The position numbers and the translations under genes were made by a program. Positions 10,407-22,274 of a stretch of DNA of 64,000 nucleotides are shown here, piece after piece. The notes below the pieces were generated by a model that saw only the letters and a list, made by a program, of their open reading frames with translations, did no database searches and was not told where the DNA came from. Every line of letters starts with the position of its first letter. The stretch's first letter is position 1. Source of the DNA: Blepharisma japonicum (Eukaryota > Ciliophora > Heterotrichea > Heterotrichida > Blepharismidae); assembly GCA_949751835.1 (NCBI GenBank), contig CATKHK010000120.1, positions 1 to 64,000 on the forward strand, read 5' to 3'.

Positions 10407-10808
10407 TTATTAATATCCATTTAAGGTTTTATGACTTTCTAAGGAAATATTTGATTTAATGCATTCCTTTATTAAATCTAAAGCCTTTCGCCTTGAAAAA
10501 AACAAAAATATTTATATCATTTGCTATCATTAATAAATAATCATCTTACATAAACGTCTACTTATAGCATAGGATCACTTCGTAATCTTTATTATTCAGT
10601 AGATAACTTTATGCCATCTAGAAAGCTTAAAATGCAAATATCAGGCTCAATTTTTGTAATATAAACTTGAACCATATAAAACTTATCATATTATTTTACA
10701 AAATATTCTCTAAAGAATTCCTATTTATACCCTATAGGAATTTTTATGATTTTTCTATTCTAATCTAACAAGATTTTAAATTTTATAACCTCTGATAATA
10801 AATTAATT
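10407..10808. other. divergent intergenic region
   Basis: About 400 AT-rich nt between the divergent aquaporin and COPI-associated genes; it must hold both promoters. No specific motif, RNA gene or repeat recognised. Confidence 0.4.
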
Positions 10809-11318
10809 ATGGTAGGACAAACAATCAACGATGTGAAAATCAGCACTGCGTTGAAAGTCACAAGTTTGCTTTCAGGGTTGGCTTTGGCTATTCTGGCGAT
10901 CTATAAGTTCTCTGTTCTAGGTATATTCAACGCCCGAGATTTTTTTTTGACTATTTACTATATAATATTTGGTATTCTGCTGGCATTGTCAGAAATGCCA
11001 TGTAAGGCTCTTATGTCTTGTGTCTCATTCTTGGGGTTCTATATTGGAAAAGCACTATTCTGCTTATTTTTGGGAACGATTGTATTTGATACTGGGAATG
11101 CTTTCTTTTTGGTGCTGGCAGTCGTATTTTGGGTTGAGGGAATTCTCTATTTTTCTCTTGCATGTGGCTGCAAGAAAAATATAGTCAATAATGACGAGGA
11201 AGGAGGGGAAGGAGAGAAGGAAGGAGCAAAAGCAGAAAAGGCAGACAAAACAGAAGAAAATGGGTTTAAGTCTGTTGATTTGAACTCCCCTGCAGCTGAA
11301 AATAGTGCTGTTGTTTAA
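10809..11318 (+). CDS. COPI-associated / TVP-like four-TM membrane protein
   Basis: A 169-residue protein with four predicted membrane helices in the first 120 residues (VTSLLSGLALAILAIY, DFFLTIYYIIFGILLALSEM, CVSFLGFYIGKALFCLFLGTI, AFFLVLAVVFWVEGILYFSL). A charged cytosolic tail of about 45 residues follows. The pattern, including IIFGILLALSEM followed by FLG.Y.GK..F..F.G, matches the COPI-associated family (PF08507) of Golgi/early secretory membrane proteins. The tail is rich in Glu/Lys/Ala. Single exon. Confidence 0.75.
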   Translation: MVGQTINDVKISTALKVTSLLSGLALAILAIYKFSVLGIFNARDFFLTIYYIIFGILLALSEMPCKALMSCVSFLGFYIGKALFCLFLGTIVFDTGNAFFLVLAVVFWVEGILYFSLACGCKKNIVNNDEEGGEGEKEGAKAEKADKTEENGFKSVDLNSPAAENSAVV

Positions 11319-11552
11319 ATCAATGCAAATATTCAATATAATTTCTTTTTAAAATATCATTTTCCTCTTTTCACTCGAAAATAAATGATTCCGCTCACGA
11401 ATATCACTAAGATACCTTAAAACCCCCGCTTTTCTTTACCCACATAAATAACTTCCTTTCTATCCCTTCCAAAAATAGCTGTCCATTCCCACTCCCTCCC
11501 AAACCCCCAGATTCTTCACACCCTAGAAAACGACTACTTGAATATTTCTAAA

Positions 11553-12971
11553 ATGGAGCCTTTACATGATCCATTAGGTGATCGCGTAGTAAAATCCCTT
11601 CCTACCCCTCCCCACAAGCCTCTTTCTGACGATTTGCTTTTTCCTAATGCATGTAATTTATAATCAGCGAATATTCCACACCTCGAGAACCTCAAGCTCC
11701 ATCTTTCCAAAGAAGGAAGGATCAAAAAATCAGATGTTATTAAAATAATTGATAGAGCCAAGAACTTGTTTCAAGGAGAGTCAAACTTGCTAAAAATTGA
11801 GGATCCTGTTCTAATTATTGGGGATGTCCACGGACAATTTTTCGACCTGCTCAAAGTCTTAGAGATGGGAGGCAGCCCAACTAAAAATAAATTTCTGTTT
11901 TTGGGTGACTACGTCGATAGAGGCATTTATTCAATAGAGGTCGTTATTTTGCTATATAGTCTTAAGCTGAATTTTCCAGACAGGGTGTTTTTGATAAGAG
12001 GAAACCATGAATGCAGGATTTTGACAACTTATTTTACATTTCGGGCTGAGTGCTTGAATAAATATGATTTGGACATTTATGATAGGTTTTTGGAGAGCTT
12101 TGACTGTTTGCCTTTGGCAGCCCTTGTGAATGACAGTTTTGTCGCCTGTCATGGTGGACTTTCTCCAGATATAGAAGTACTAGATGATATTGATTTAATA
12201 TATAGATTTAACGAGCCACCTAAGAGTGGGGCGTTTTGTGATATTTTGTGAGCTGACCCAGTTGAAGACAAAGAAGGGATATTAAATGAAGAATTTTCTT
12301 ATAACACTGTAAGAGGGTGCAGCTATTTTTATGGAGTCAAGTCAACAAACGCGTTTTTAGAAAGAAATGATTTAATATCAGTCATAAGAGCCCACGAAGT
12401 CCAGCTGGAAGGTTACAAAATGCACAAGTGGAATGGAGAAAACGACTTCCCAGCAGTCATCACGATTTTTTCTGCTCCAAATTACTGTGATACCTATAAT
12501 AACAAAGGAGCTATCGTGAGACTGTGCAACAGTATTTTAAATATCCAGCAGTTCAATTATGTCAACCACCCGTACCATTTGCCTGACTTCATGGACGTTT
12601 TCACCTGAAGCTCTCCTTTTGTGGTAGAAAAAGTGATGACAATGATGCTAAATCTTTTAAAACTTGACGAAAAAGTACTATTGAGGTCTGATAGTTTGGC
12701 AAATAGAAGAATTAAAGGACTCAAGGTTGATTTCCAGGAAGCGAAAAAAGGGATTTTGAAAAATAAGGTGAAGGCTGTGTCAAGGATGATGAAGATGTAT
12801 AAAACACTCAGAGAAGAGTTTGAACTGATTATAATGCTGAAAAACATGTGCCCTGATAATAGAATCCCTAGAGGACTTTTACTTGAGGGGAGAAAAGCAC
12901 TTATGAGAGCAATCGACCTGTTCAAGCAGGCCAAAGTATTGGATCTTCCGAATGAGAGAAGACCAGAGTAA
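11553..12971 (+). CDS. calcineurin catalytic subunit A (PP2B)
   Basis: Two exons (11553-11652, 11668-12971) encode 467 residues, with two TGA-Trp codons. The catalytic domain shows GDVHGQFFDL, GDYVDRG, RGNHE and RAHE, the metal-binding and catalytic motifs of PPP phosphatases. Calcineurin-specific signs are the N-terminal DRVVKSLPTPP segment, MDVFTWSSPFVVEKV leading to the regulatory-subunit-binding helix, and a C-terminal region resembling the domain before the autoinhibitory segment (TLREEFELIIML). It is a Ca2+/calmodulin-dependent Ser/Thr phosphatase. No long tail is present after about 467, so the usual autoinhibitory peptide may be short or missing. About 100 nt upstream is unusually C/T-rich. 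Confidence 0.95.
11653..11667 (+). other. 15-nt intron in calcineurin A gene
   Basis: GTAATTTATAATCAG, A at -6. Splicing removes an in-frame TAA and joins the N-terminal segment to the catalytic domain. Confidence 0.95.
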
Positions 12972-13061
12972 AATAGTAGCTAATTAACGTAATTGCATAG
13001 GAATTGCCATAATAAAAAATCTGATAGAAATAATATCAATAATGGCTGACAATACCAAATA

Positions 13062-15789
13062 ATGATATTCCTATTATCAATTATCCAAATAACTAATGCA
13101 ATTGAGCTATTTATAGTACCTCACTCTCATTGTGACTTAGGCTGGCTACATACTATTGATTGGTACTATCAAAATAAAGTAAAAAACATTTTCCACACAA
13201 TAACAACCTTACTAAATGAAGATAAAAATAGAAGGATAGTCTGATCAGAAACTTCTTATTTAAAAATGTGAATGGAAGACCAAGACCTTGAAATGCAAGA
13301 AGCCATGAAAATCCTGATAAAAAATGGCCAAATTGAAATCGTTGGAGGAGGGTATGTACAAAATGACGAAGCAAATACAGATTTTGATATGGTTATTAGG
13401 CAGATTGAACATGGCCATGAATATTTGAAAGAAAAATTTGGGATAAATAAAGTCAAGGTTGGCTGACAAATTGACCCTTTTGGGCATTCAGCACTCACTC
13501 CGAGCTTGTGGTCAAAATTTGGGTATCAATACCATGTCATAAACAGAATAGATTCTAGTTTTAAACAAGAGCTGATAAATAATGGAAATTTAGAATTCAT
13601 ATGATATGGAGTCGATTTTGGGAAAAATGAGTCAATATTCACTCACGTTTTATATGACCATTATGATGCTCCACCCATACTTAATATTTATAGTCCTCAA
13701 TACTGTTTTTCTAATGGAACTCTGTCGCTTGAAATTATAGAAAAATGGTAAAATATTATATAGCGCTGAAAAGCTATTTGAAGTGGTAGCTGAAAGGACT
13801 TCTGCATACAGGACAGACAAAATGATGTTTTTATATGGCGACGATTTTTACTTTTCAGATCTAGATAGCTCAAGAACTGAATTTAAAAATCTTGAAGCAT
13901 TAATAGACTATATAAACCATTCACCCAATTATTATGGATTTAATGTAAAAATTGCAACAGCGAGCGAATATTTTGATGCTGTTTGAAGCTCAAATCAAAA
14001 ATTCTCTAGGTATTTGAGCGATTTTTTGCCCTATAGGAACTTCAGAGGAGATGTACTTTCTGTGTATTGAACTGGATTCTATACAACAAGACCTGCACTG
14101 AAGGATATTATATATGAAACCCACAGAATCGCTAGAGCTGCTGAAATTGCAAAGACGCTTTGTAAAGAAGAAAAATTTTCAGCATATCAGGCCAGTTTAA
14201 CTTTGCATCATGACTCGATTACAGGGACTTGTAGACCAAATGTTTCTCATGATTATAAATTGCGAGACAAAAGCGATATAATTCTGGCTATTGAAGCCAT
14301 CAGCAGCGTCATTAAATCACAAATTAATTGACCGAGTACCAACAATTTTACTATAAATTTGCCTTATAGAGTTATTATTGCTTATAATTCGTTAAATTGA
14401 GACAAAACAGCCTTACTTAATATAACTTTGAAAGAAAAGACTTATATTGAAATTAAGGATTGAAATGGGGATACAGTAAAATCTCAGCTGGTGAAGGATA
14501 ATTTTAATGGAGGTTATATGGTCTATTTCAAAGCTGTGCTGCCATCTTTATCGTTTGTAACATTTTTTATAACTGAGTATGAGAAGCCTTGTGAAGGTTG
14601 CTCAATAGAGTCTGAGAATAGGAAAGGTAAAACTTTGGCGGATTCTTACTATAAGCTTAAGTTCAATAAGCTGGGGATGATTAAAAGTATTGAAAACTCA
14701 AAATTTAAATATGATTTTGTACAAAAGTTTTGAAAATATTCAGGCTCAAATAGCGGAGCTTATATATTTAGACCTACAGATGAAGGAAAAGAACTAAAGG
14801 ATTTAATATTAGAAAAATTTGAAATATCTGAAGGGCCAGTTGTCAAGGTCGCCGAAGTGATATGAAATAGAAAATCAAAAAAAGGCAAACAATTTTTTTC
14901 CCAAAAAATTATTTTATTTGATGAGAAGAAATTTTCATTGGAATTAGGCCTATCTGCAAGAAAAAATGAAGAAATAATGATGAGATTTTCAAGCAAAGCC
15001 ATTAAAAATAGTCCATGATTATTTACATCAAATTCAGGAGATATAAGAAATCGAGACTACTATTTCGAGCCATCCACAGAAAAAGGAAGCAATATGTATC
15101 CAGCTCCAGGCGGTTTTGCAGTAAAACTTGAAAATGATTTTTTTAAAATATTTCCTTCATTCTCTATAGGTGTTGGGATGTTAAATAAAAATACTTTCGA
15201 ACTTCTCATGCACAGAAGTTTAGCTCATGATGATGGATTTGGCCTAGATATGGGAGTTATTGACAAAACTTTTGTAAACCACCATTTTGATATTGAGTTT
15301 AGCGAGAATTTAGAATCCCAGTATTGAAAATCATATTTTGAATCAAAAACCAAGATTTATTTATTTTCTGTCATGACTGAGGAAGCTGATGTATCTATGG
15401 AGGCATGGTATAATGGAAAAGAATTTGACAGCAGCTGGAAAATTAGGAGTTATTTTGGAATGGGGATTAATAATCCTAATGCTTATTTATCAAGTGCAGT
15501 TATGAAAGGTGAGGAGACGATTTTTAGAATTTTGAATTTTAATAGCCAGGAGCAATCAGTATGGATAGAAAAATATGAAATGGGGAGAAAAAAACTATTT
15601 GACGGATATGAGGAAGAATCAAAGCAAAAGTGTTGGAAGGAAGATGGAAAAGAAATTGTTTACACAAGCAAACCTGACTCTGGGAAGCCTATTAGAAATT
15701 TAAATCCAGCTCAAAGAGAAATAGGAGATGGAATTGTTTTAGCACCTTTCGAATTTGTTGCAGTAAATGTCTCTGCAAGAATTAATTAA
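13062..15789 (+). CDS. GH38 alpha-mannosidase, copy 1 (secretory)
   Basis: Two exons (13062-13747, 13764-15789) encode 903 residues with many TGA-Trp codons. An N-terminal hydrophobic signal (MIFLLSIIQITNA) precedes the GH38 catalytic domain. That begins VPHSHCDLGW, with the zinc-ligand His and Asp, and carries the nucleophile Asp at about 138 in QIDPFGHS. The middle and C-terminal GH38 domains follow (ARAAEIAKTL, LHHDSITGT, YPAPGGFAV, LMHRSLAHDDGFGL). Family members trim alpha-linked mannose in lysosome or Golgi; the signal peptide and the LAHDDGFGL type suggest a lysosomal acid mannosidase. It is followed in tandem by a paralogue with the same intron position. Confidence 0.95.
13748..13763 (+). 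other. 16-nt intron in GH38 copy 1
   Basis: GTAAAATATTATATAG, A at -6. It lies at the same codon position and phase as the 15-nt intron of copy 2 (16521-16535). Confidence 0.95.
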
Positions 15790-15861
15790 TCTGCTTTCGC
15801 AATAAAAAATATTAATTAAAAAATTATTGCTTATAAATATAATTTTAAATATAGCTGATCT

Positions 15862-18555
15862 ATGGACAGTCCAATAGAAGTTTTTATTGTTCCTCATACT
15901 CATTGCGATCCTGGATGGCTAGAAACAATGGATTGATATTATGAAAATCGAGTAAGAAACATTTTCCACACTATAATAACCCTTCTTGCAGAAAATGACA
16001 AGCTGAAGATGGTTTGATGCGAGACCTCATTCTTGAAGATGTGGATGGAAGAACAAAGTCCAGAAATCCAAATGAAAACAAAAATACTTATAGAAAAAGG
16101 TCAGCTTGAAATCGTTGGCGGCGGGTACGTACAAACAGATGAAGCTTGCCCTGACATTGATATGATCATCAGGCAAACTGAGCATGGGCATGAATATCTA
16201 TACGAAACCTTCAATATCCCCAAAGTTAAGGTTGGATGGCAAATTGACCCTTTTGGACACTCTGCCCTCATTCCAAGTATATTTGCAAAATTCGGGTATG
16301 AATATAATGTCATAAACAGAATTGATGCTGCCTTTAAAAGGCAGCTTATAAGTGAAGGAAACTTAGAGTTTGTCTGATATGGGTCAAATTTAGGGCAAAA
16401 TGAGTCTATTTTTACACATGTTTTGTATGATCATTATAGTCCTCCTCGAATTTTTCATCCTTGGGACCCATTGTATTGCTTTGGAAATGAAGATTTGACT
16501 CAAGAAATAATAGAATCAAGGTAAATTTTATGCAGCGCAGAAAAACTATATGATTTAGCAGTCCAGAGAAGATCTGCTTATAAAACAAACAAAATAATGT
16601 TCTTATATGGGGACGATTTTTGGTTTTCAAATCTGAAGCAGTCAAGGACACGTTTTCAAAAGATTGAGGCACTTATAGATTATGTGAACAATTCAGAGAA
16701 ATTTAGAAATCTCAAGGTAAAATTTGCAACAGCAAGTGAATATTTTGAAGCGGTTAGGAAAGAAAATGCAAAGTTTTCTGTTTATAAAGGAGACTTTTTC
16801 CCATATAGGACATTTAGAGGAGAGCCGAGGTCGATTTATTGGACTGGGTATTATACTACTAGACCGTTGCTGAAAAAATTGATATGAGAAGCTCATGGAC
16901 TTGCTAGAGCTGCAGAAATAGCAAAAACATTTTCAGCGGAAAAATGCTTTTTTGCGTATGGGGCTAGTCTTGCTTTGCATCATGATGCTATTACAGGAAC
17001 TTGCAGACCACATGTAGCTCATGATTATAAAAAAAGGCTTAAAGATGATATATATCAAGCTGCACAAACTATTGGAAGCGTGATTACTTCAAAATTCAGC
17101 CTTACAAAAGAAATCAACTTTATGCTTTCTTTACCTTACAGAGTACTAATTGTTTACAATCCCCTGAATTGGGCCAAAAAATCACTATTATCTTTAAAAA
17201 CCCCTAAAATGGCATATCTAGAAATCAGAGACTGCAAAGGAAACTATATAAATTCACAAATTGTGAAGGATAATTCCAATAATGAATATATTGTTTATTT
17301 CAAAGCAGAGCTGCCATCTTTATCATTTTCTGCGTTTTTTATAACCCAGCATGATGAGCCTACAGAAAACTGCTCGGTGATATCTGATATAAATCAAGGA
17401 AATATTTTAAGTGACTCCTATCATTGCATTGAATTTTCTAAGACTGGGATGGTTAAAAATATTAGTAAAGAAAATAAAAAATTAGAAATTTCACAGCAAT
17501 TTTGGATGTATCCAGGACCAAGAAGTGGGGCTTATATCTTCAAGCCAATTAGTAAAGGCAAAAAACTGAAAAATTTAAGTCTTCAAGGTATATATATATC
17601 TAATGGTCCAATTGTGCAGGTCGCTGAAGTGCTTTGGGAAAGAAAATCAAAGCAGCCTTCAGATAGACTTTATTACCAAAAAATTATTTTATATGGAGAA
17701 AATAAGTTTTCTTGGGATTTCGGATTGTTTGCATATAAAGATGAAGAAATTCTTGTCAGATTGACTTCCAAAGAAATAGTTGACGAGCCATGGCTTTTTA
17801 CGTCAAATTCAGGAGATTTAAGATATCGGGCTTATACACCATGTGAAAATTCTGATAAAGGAAATAATATGTATCCAATCCCAGGCGGCTTTGCAGTAAA
17901 AATGCGGAATCTTTATATGAAGATGTTTCCTTCTTATCCTGTAGGACTAGAAATGGCTAGTGAAAACTCGTTTGAGTTGCTTCTTCATAGAAGTTTAACT
18001 CATGATGATTGGCTAGGTTTGGCTATGGGAGTTATTGATAAGACTTATGCTCACCATCATTTTGATGTAGAATTTGGAGAGTCATTGGACAATCAGTTTT
18101 TAAGATCATATGTAGAGACGAAGACAGTGCCTTATTTATTTTCAGTAATAAATTGTGAATTAGATGTGATATTAGACAATTGAAGAGAGGCAAAACAGTT
18201 TAGGACCCAATGGAATCATGAAACTTTTTATGAGCTTGGGTATGATAATTCTCAGGTCTATTTATCAAGTGCTGTGGTAAAAAACAATAATTACATTTTT
18301 AGGTTTTTTAATTTTAGCAATGAGGAACAGCTTGTTGCAATAAACAATTTCACAATTTCAGACAGAGCTTTATTTGGTGGCTATTGTATCCAAGAATCAG
18401 AAAAATTTCAAGAAAATTCTAAAGAAATAATGTATTTCAATAAGCCAAAATCAAGCTTTCCAATCCCACTCAATGCATCTCAATCTATCCCAGAGACTCC
18501 ATTTCATCTTCTTCCAAACGAATTTTCTACTTTTATTTCTGCCAAAATTAATTAA
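15862..18555 (+). CDS. GH38 alpha-mannosidase, copy 2
   Basis: Two exons (15862-16520, 16536-18555) encode 892 residues, clearly paralogous to the gene immediately upstream (72 nt away). It has VPHTHCDPGW, the nucleophile Asp at about 129 in QIDPFGHS, LHHDAITGT and LLHRSLTHDDWLGL. Unlike copy 1 it starts directly at the catalytic domain (MDSPIEVFIV) with no signal peptide. An upstream in-frame TAA without an intervening ATG excludes an unspliced extension. It may therefore be cytosolic, or an upstream mini-exon may have been missed. Several positions that are TGA in copy 1 are TGG here, confirming TGA=Trp. Confidence 0.93.
16521..16535 (+). other. 15-nt intron in GH38 copy 2
   Basis: GTAAATTTTATGCAG, A at -6. 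Homologous position to the intron of copy 1, one base shorter. Confidence 0.95.
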
Positions 18556-18593
18556 TAAAAAGCCCTATATTTATTTATTCTTAAATTATTAGC

Positions 18594-20354
18594 ATGCTAA
18601 GATTTTTCCGGTCTTTCAGCACTAAAAATTTTCTTTACACAGTATCCTTGGTAGGAAGACCAAACTCTGGAAAATCCACACTTTTCAATCACTTGATTGG
18701 TGGCGCAACCTCCTTAGTCCACAACACCCCAGGCTTGACCAGAGACCGAATTGAAGGCATAAGTAATTTTTAATCAGCTAACCTCTTTGGCGTCGACATC
18801 AAATTTATAGACACCGCAGGGTGGGACCCTACAGACACTCCTAATCCTAAGCCGATCATTGAGAAAATGAAACTCCAGACTCTCAATGCAATTAAGTTAT
18901 CAAATACAATTCTTTTTCTCACCGACGTAAGAGCTGGTATCAGCCCTGCAGACATTGAGCTTGCACAATATCTCAGGAAAACTGTTCTCAGTGACAAAAA
19001 TGCGACCAAAGATGTAATTTTGATAGGAAATAAAGCTGAATCAAGCTGACTTGGAGATGTAAGTAATGAAGTTTATAAGCTAGGCTTTGGGGAACCACTA
19101 TTAATATCTGCACAACATGGAGAAGGGATAGCTGATTTATATGAAGAATTAAAAAACAGGATCCCTGAAGGATACTCAGATGATTTCAATGAGAGATTAA
19201 AGAAAAGAAAAGCAAAACATAATAAAATTAAGGCAGAAAGACTGGAAGAACTAGAAAATCTGGAAAAAGAAGCAGGAGAAGATTTTAATTTAAAAGAATG
19301 GGAAAGAGCTTATGATAAACTAAATCCATGGGATAACTCTGACTATGACTCTGACAATGAAATTGACATCAATAAGTCATTAGCTTCTGATTTCAATTTA
19401 AAAGACAAAGATACTCTGATGGAAAACGCGAAAAAGCATAAAATGGTCCAGCTCGCCATTATTGGGAGGCCAAATGTCGGGAAATCAACCTTGATCAATG
19501 CTTTTCTTAATGAGGAAAGAGTCATCACAGACAATCAGCCAGGGACTACCAGAGATTCTTTATATTTAGACCATATCCACAAAGGAAAAAAATTCTGCCT
19601 TGTAGATACAGCTGGGCTGACCAAGCATAGCCGAGGTACAGTAAATAAATTAATACAAGAAGATGTCATGAAGGCTATAAAATTCAGTCACGCAGTCATA
19701 TTACAGATTGAAGCACCTGTAGGACTAACCCCAGTCGACCTTGAACTAGCCAAAAAAGTAATTGACGAAGGCAGAATCCTTTTAATAGTCGGAAACAAGT
19801 GGGATTTGGTTCCAAAAGAGATGAAAGGCAAGGTTGCTAAAGAAATCGCTATAAATTTACACACAAAAATCACACTAAAAGGTCTTAATGTGATTTTTAT
19901 TAGTGCTTTGCAGAATTACAATGTAAACAAAATCATGGACGAAATCCAGTCTTTATATGAAAAATGGAATAAAAGAGTATCAACTGGGCTGCTTAATAGG
20001 TGACTGGAAGCTTTTAAAAAAGTCCAACCACTCCCTACAAGTCAAGGAGCTTTATTGAGGATAAAATATATGATGCAGATTAAGGCAAGACCTCCGAGCT
20101 TCTATGTCTATGTAAATGATAGGTCTCTTATGAAAGAAAATTATCTGAAGAGCTTTACGGCTTCTTTGACGAAAGAATTTGGATTTGAAGGGGTACCTGT
20201 TAGGATTCTTTTGAGAGATAAGCACTTAAAAGCTGCGAAAAGACATAAGCCAGAGTTTCAAGTGAAAAAAGAGCTGAAGAGACAAGTGGGAGCTTCGTAT
20301 ACTGATAGAATTTTGAACTTTGATAAATCCAAGCAGCCTATATTAACAACCTAA
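18594..20354 (+). CDS. EngA/Der-type double GTPase, probably mitochondrial
   Basis: Two exons (18594-18762, 18778-20354) encode 581 residues. The N-terminus ([13 protein letters not shown]) is basic and Ser-rich like a mitochondrial targeting peptide. Two tandem Era-like G domains follow: the first with [22 protein letters not shown] and GNKAE; the second with [21 protein letters not shown] and GNKWD. An acidic linker separates them. The C-terminal KH-like domain is present ([24 protein letters not shown]). This order is diagnostic of EngA/Der, which matures the large subunit of bacterial-type ribosomes. Two TGA-Trp codons. The first G4 motif, NKAE, departs from NKxD, as is common in the first domain. 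Confidence 0.95.
18763..18777 (+). other. 15-nt intron in EngA gene
   Basis: GTAATTTTTAATCAG, A at -6. Removal eliminates an in-frame TAA within the first G domain, between switch I and DTAGW. Confidence 0.95.
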
Positions 20355-20394
20355 TTTTATTTTAATAGTTTTTATCATTTTATCTATAAATATT

Positions 20395-21903
20395 TTACAT
20401 TAATTTGCAAAATCCATTTTCCTCACTTTTTTCAAAAATCTCATCTTTTCTGCCACGGCTTGATACCCATCCTGAAGGCCTTTTCATTGTTTCCATTCCC
20501 GTTGAATCTTCCTTTAGCCTTGAAAGGACTCTATGCCTATGTCCAGGCTTTTGTATCGACATTTCTTTCATAAGGATTTCTTCAGTTATCGGCCATCTTG
20601 TGTTCATCAGTACAAGGTTATGGTCCATATCATCATATCCAGCCTCTACAAAGGCTTGAAAATATTCACCTAGGTTCAAACTTTCAAGCCAACTTCTTAA
20701 ACATGGCACATTTATCATTCCTTGATTAGGCTGAGCAGGGGCCACACAGCATTTCCAGATGCTAGGATCTTGCTGCTTTATGCGACGACGAGTAGATTTG
20801 CCTGCAAGTCTACATTCTTCATCTAGAGAAGCCAAAAATCTTCTTCTCCAGCCTGATTTCGAAATCCCGATATTTGCTAAAATAGTCTCAGTGATTGGCA
20901 TTGACGACGTCACAGCTGAACTCATTTGGCCTATATCATCATACCCAGAAGTTACCAAAATATCAAAAATCTCTTCCAATTTATAATTAACCGTTCACAA
21001 ATACAGCTCCTGCCTCCTATCAGCGCCTCCAAAAGATGCAGTCCTCAATTTCTTATTCGGAGTTATATCATATTCTGATTTTTCTGCATCTGGCTCAAAT
21101 AATGTACTGACCCCTCTTGAATGGCTATTCTCATTTACAAATTTATTTACTGAATCTAGCTTCAGCTCTGGGACCAATTTTCCTGCAAAATTCAGTTCTG
21201 TTGAACTAGTCGGCCTTTCTGATTTGCTTTGGAATTTCTTTTCAAACTCATATCTTGCCATTCAGTTCTCAGGATTTTCTTCCTTTATGTCCCCACTCAA
21301 AGTAAAATTTTCTTCAGATAGCCCCATCTCACAGACGCATTCTGAAAAGTCCATACCTTTTGATAAATCTAAAGGAGTTTTGTCACTCATATCTTTAATT
21401 GTAGTGGACGCTGAACTTTTCATGAGAAGCATTGCAACCTCTTTGTGATCATAATCGATAGCGTAATGTAAAGGAGTCCTTCCAAAGACGTTATTAGAGA
21501 TATTTGGGTCCCCATTGAATTTTAAAAGAAGCTTTACCATCTTGATGTCGCCTTTAAAAGCTGCCAGATGAAGAGGCGTGTCACCATCATTCTGTTGTGA
21601 ATTTGGGTCTGCTTGGTAAGATAATAGCATTTTGGCAATTTTGTATTGGCTGTTCGCGGAAGCTTGGTGTAGTGCGGTTTCGCCTATGTTGGTTTTGACA
21701 TTGGGGTCGGCCCCGAGATCTAAAAGCAATTTAGAGGCAGCTTCATGGCCACATATAACTGTGCGATATAAAGGTGCCCAGCCGAGTTTTGTGTCCTTTT
21801 GGTTAAGATATTGAGGGTATCTCTGAAAAACATCTTTTAGAAGCGAAACGTCCCCTAAACGACAGCCCCGATTAAGATCTTCTATATAAGAAGATGAGTC
21901 CAT
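20395..21903 (-). CDS. ankyrin-repeat / tandem SAM-domain protein (ANKS-like)
   Basis: One 502-residue frame with two TGA-Trp codons. Residues about 1-180 contain five ankyrin repeats (GWAPLYRTVICGHEAASKLLL, GETALHQASANSQ, GDTPLHLAAFKGD, RTPLHYAIDYDH). A basic, disordered linker follows. Two SAM-like domains fill the C-terminal third: EEIFDILVTSGYDDIGQM... and LRSWLESLNLGEYFQAFVEAGYDDMDHN... Ankyrin plus SAM matches the ANKS group of scaffold proteins; in animals several act at cilia or synapses. The exact role here is unknown. The shared phrase SGYDDI/AGYDDM suggests the SAM pair arose by duplication. Confidence 0.9.
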
Positions 21904-22081
21904 TATTTAAATATTTAACTATTGGGAAATTGATTTAGCAGATTTATTTATTTATCAAGAAGACTGCATTTATTTTTCACCAAAATCAGCTGGTATATTG
22001 CCTGGCGGCAAGCTAGAAGAATTTCATAGCTAATTCAAATTGGCAGCTTTATAAGGATTTTTGCAATGCTGGTTCCTGTTA

Positions 22082-22155
22082 GGTCCCATAGCTCAGCTGG
22101 TTAGAGCGCTGTGCTAATAACGCAGAGGTCGTGAGTTCGATCCTCACTGGGACCA
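22082..22155 (+). tRNA. tRNA-Ile (anticodon AAT)
   Basis: Complete 74-nt cloverleaf including the discriminator A. Acceptor GGTCCCA pairs with TGGGACC. The D stem is GCTC/GAGC, the anticodon stem CTGTG/CGCAG around loop CTAATAA (anticodon AAT at 22116-22118), and the T stem GTGAG/CTCAC with TTCGATC. No intron. CCA is not encoded. A T-run follows at 22156, fitting an RNA polymerase III terminator. A34 would be modified to inosine, reading AUU/AUC/AUA. Confidence 0.97.
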
Positions 22156-22274
22156 TTTTTGGAAAAATTAAATTTTTTAATTTCAAATCATTAATATATA
22201 TAAGAAATGTTATATAAATAATGAAATCCAATATAATTCAATTGTAATTTTAAATACTTATTAATCTCAATAAT

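Noticed and set aside
13253-13275. TGA codons in the mannosidases as further selenocysteine sites
   Set aside because: They align with TGG Trp codons in the paralogue, do not follow a CxxU pattern, and no SECIS-like stem-loop was noticed.
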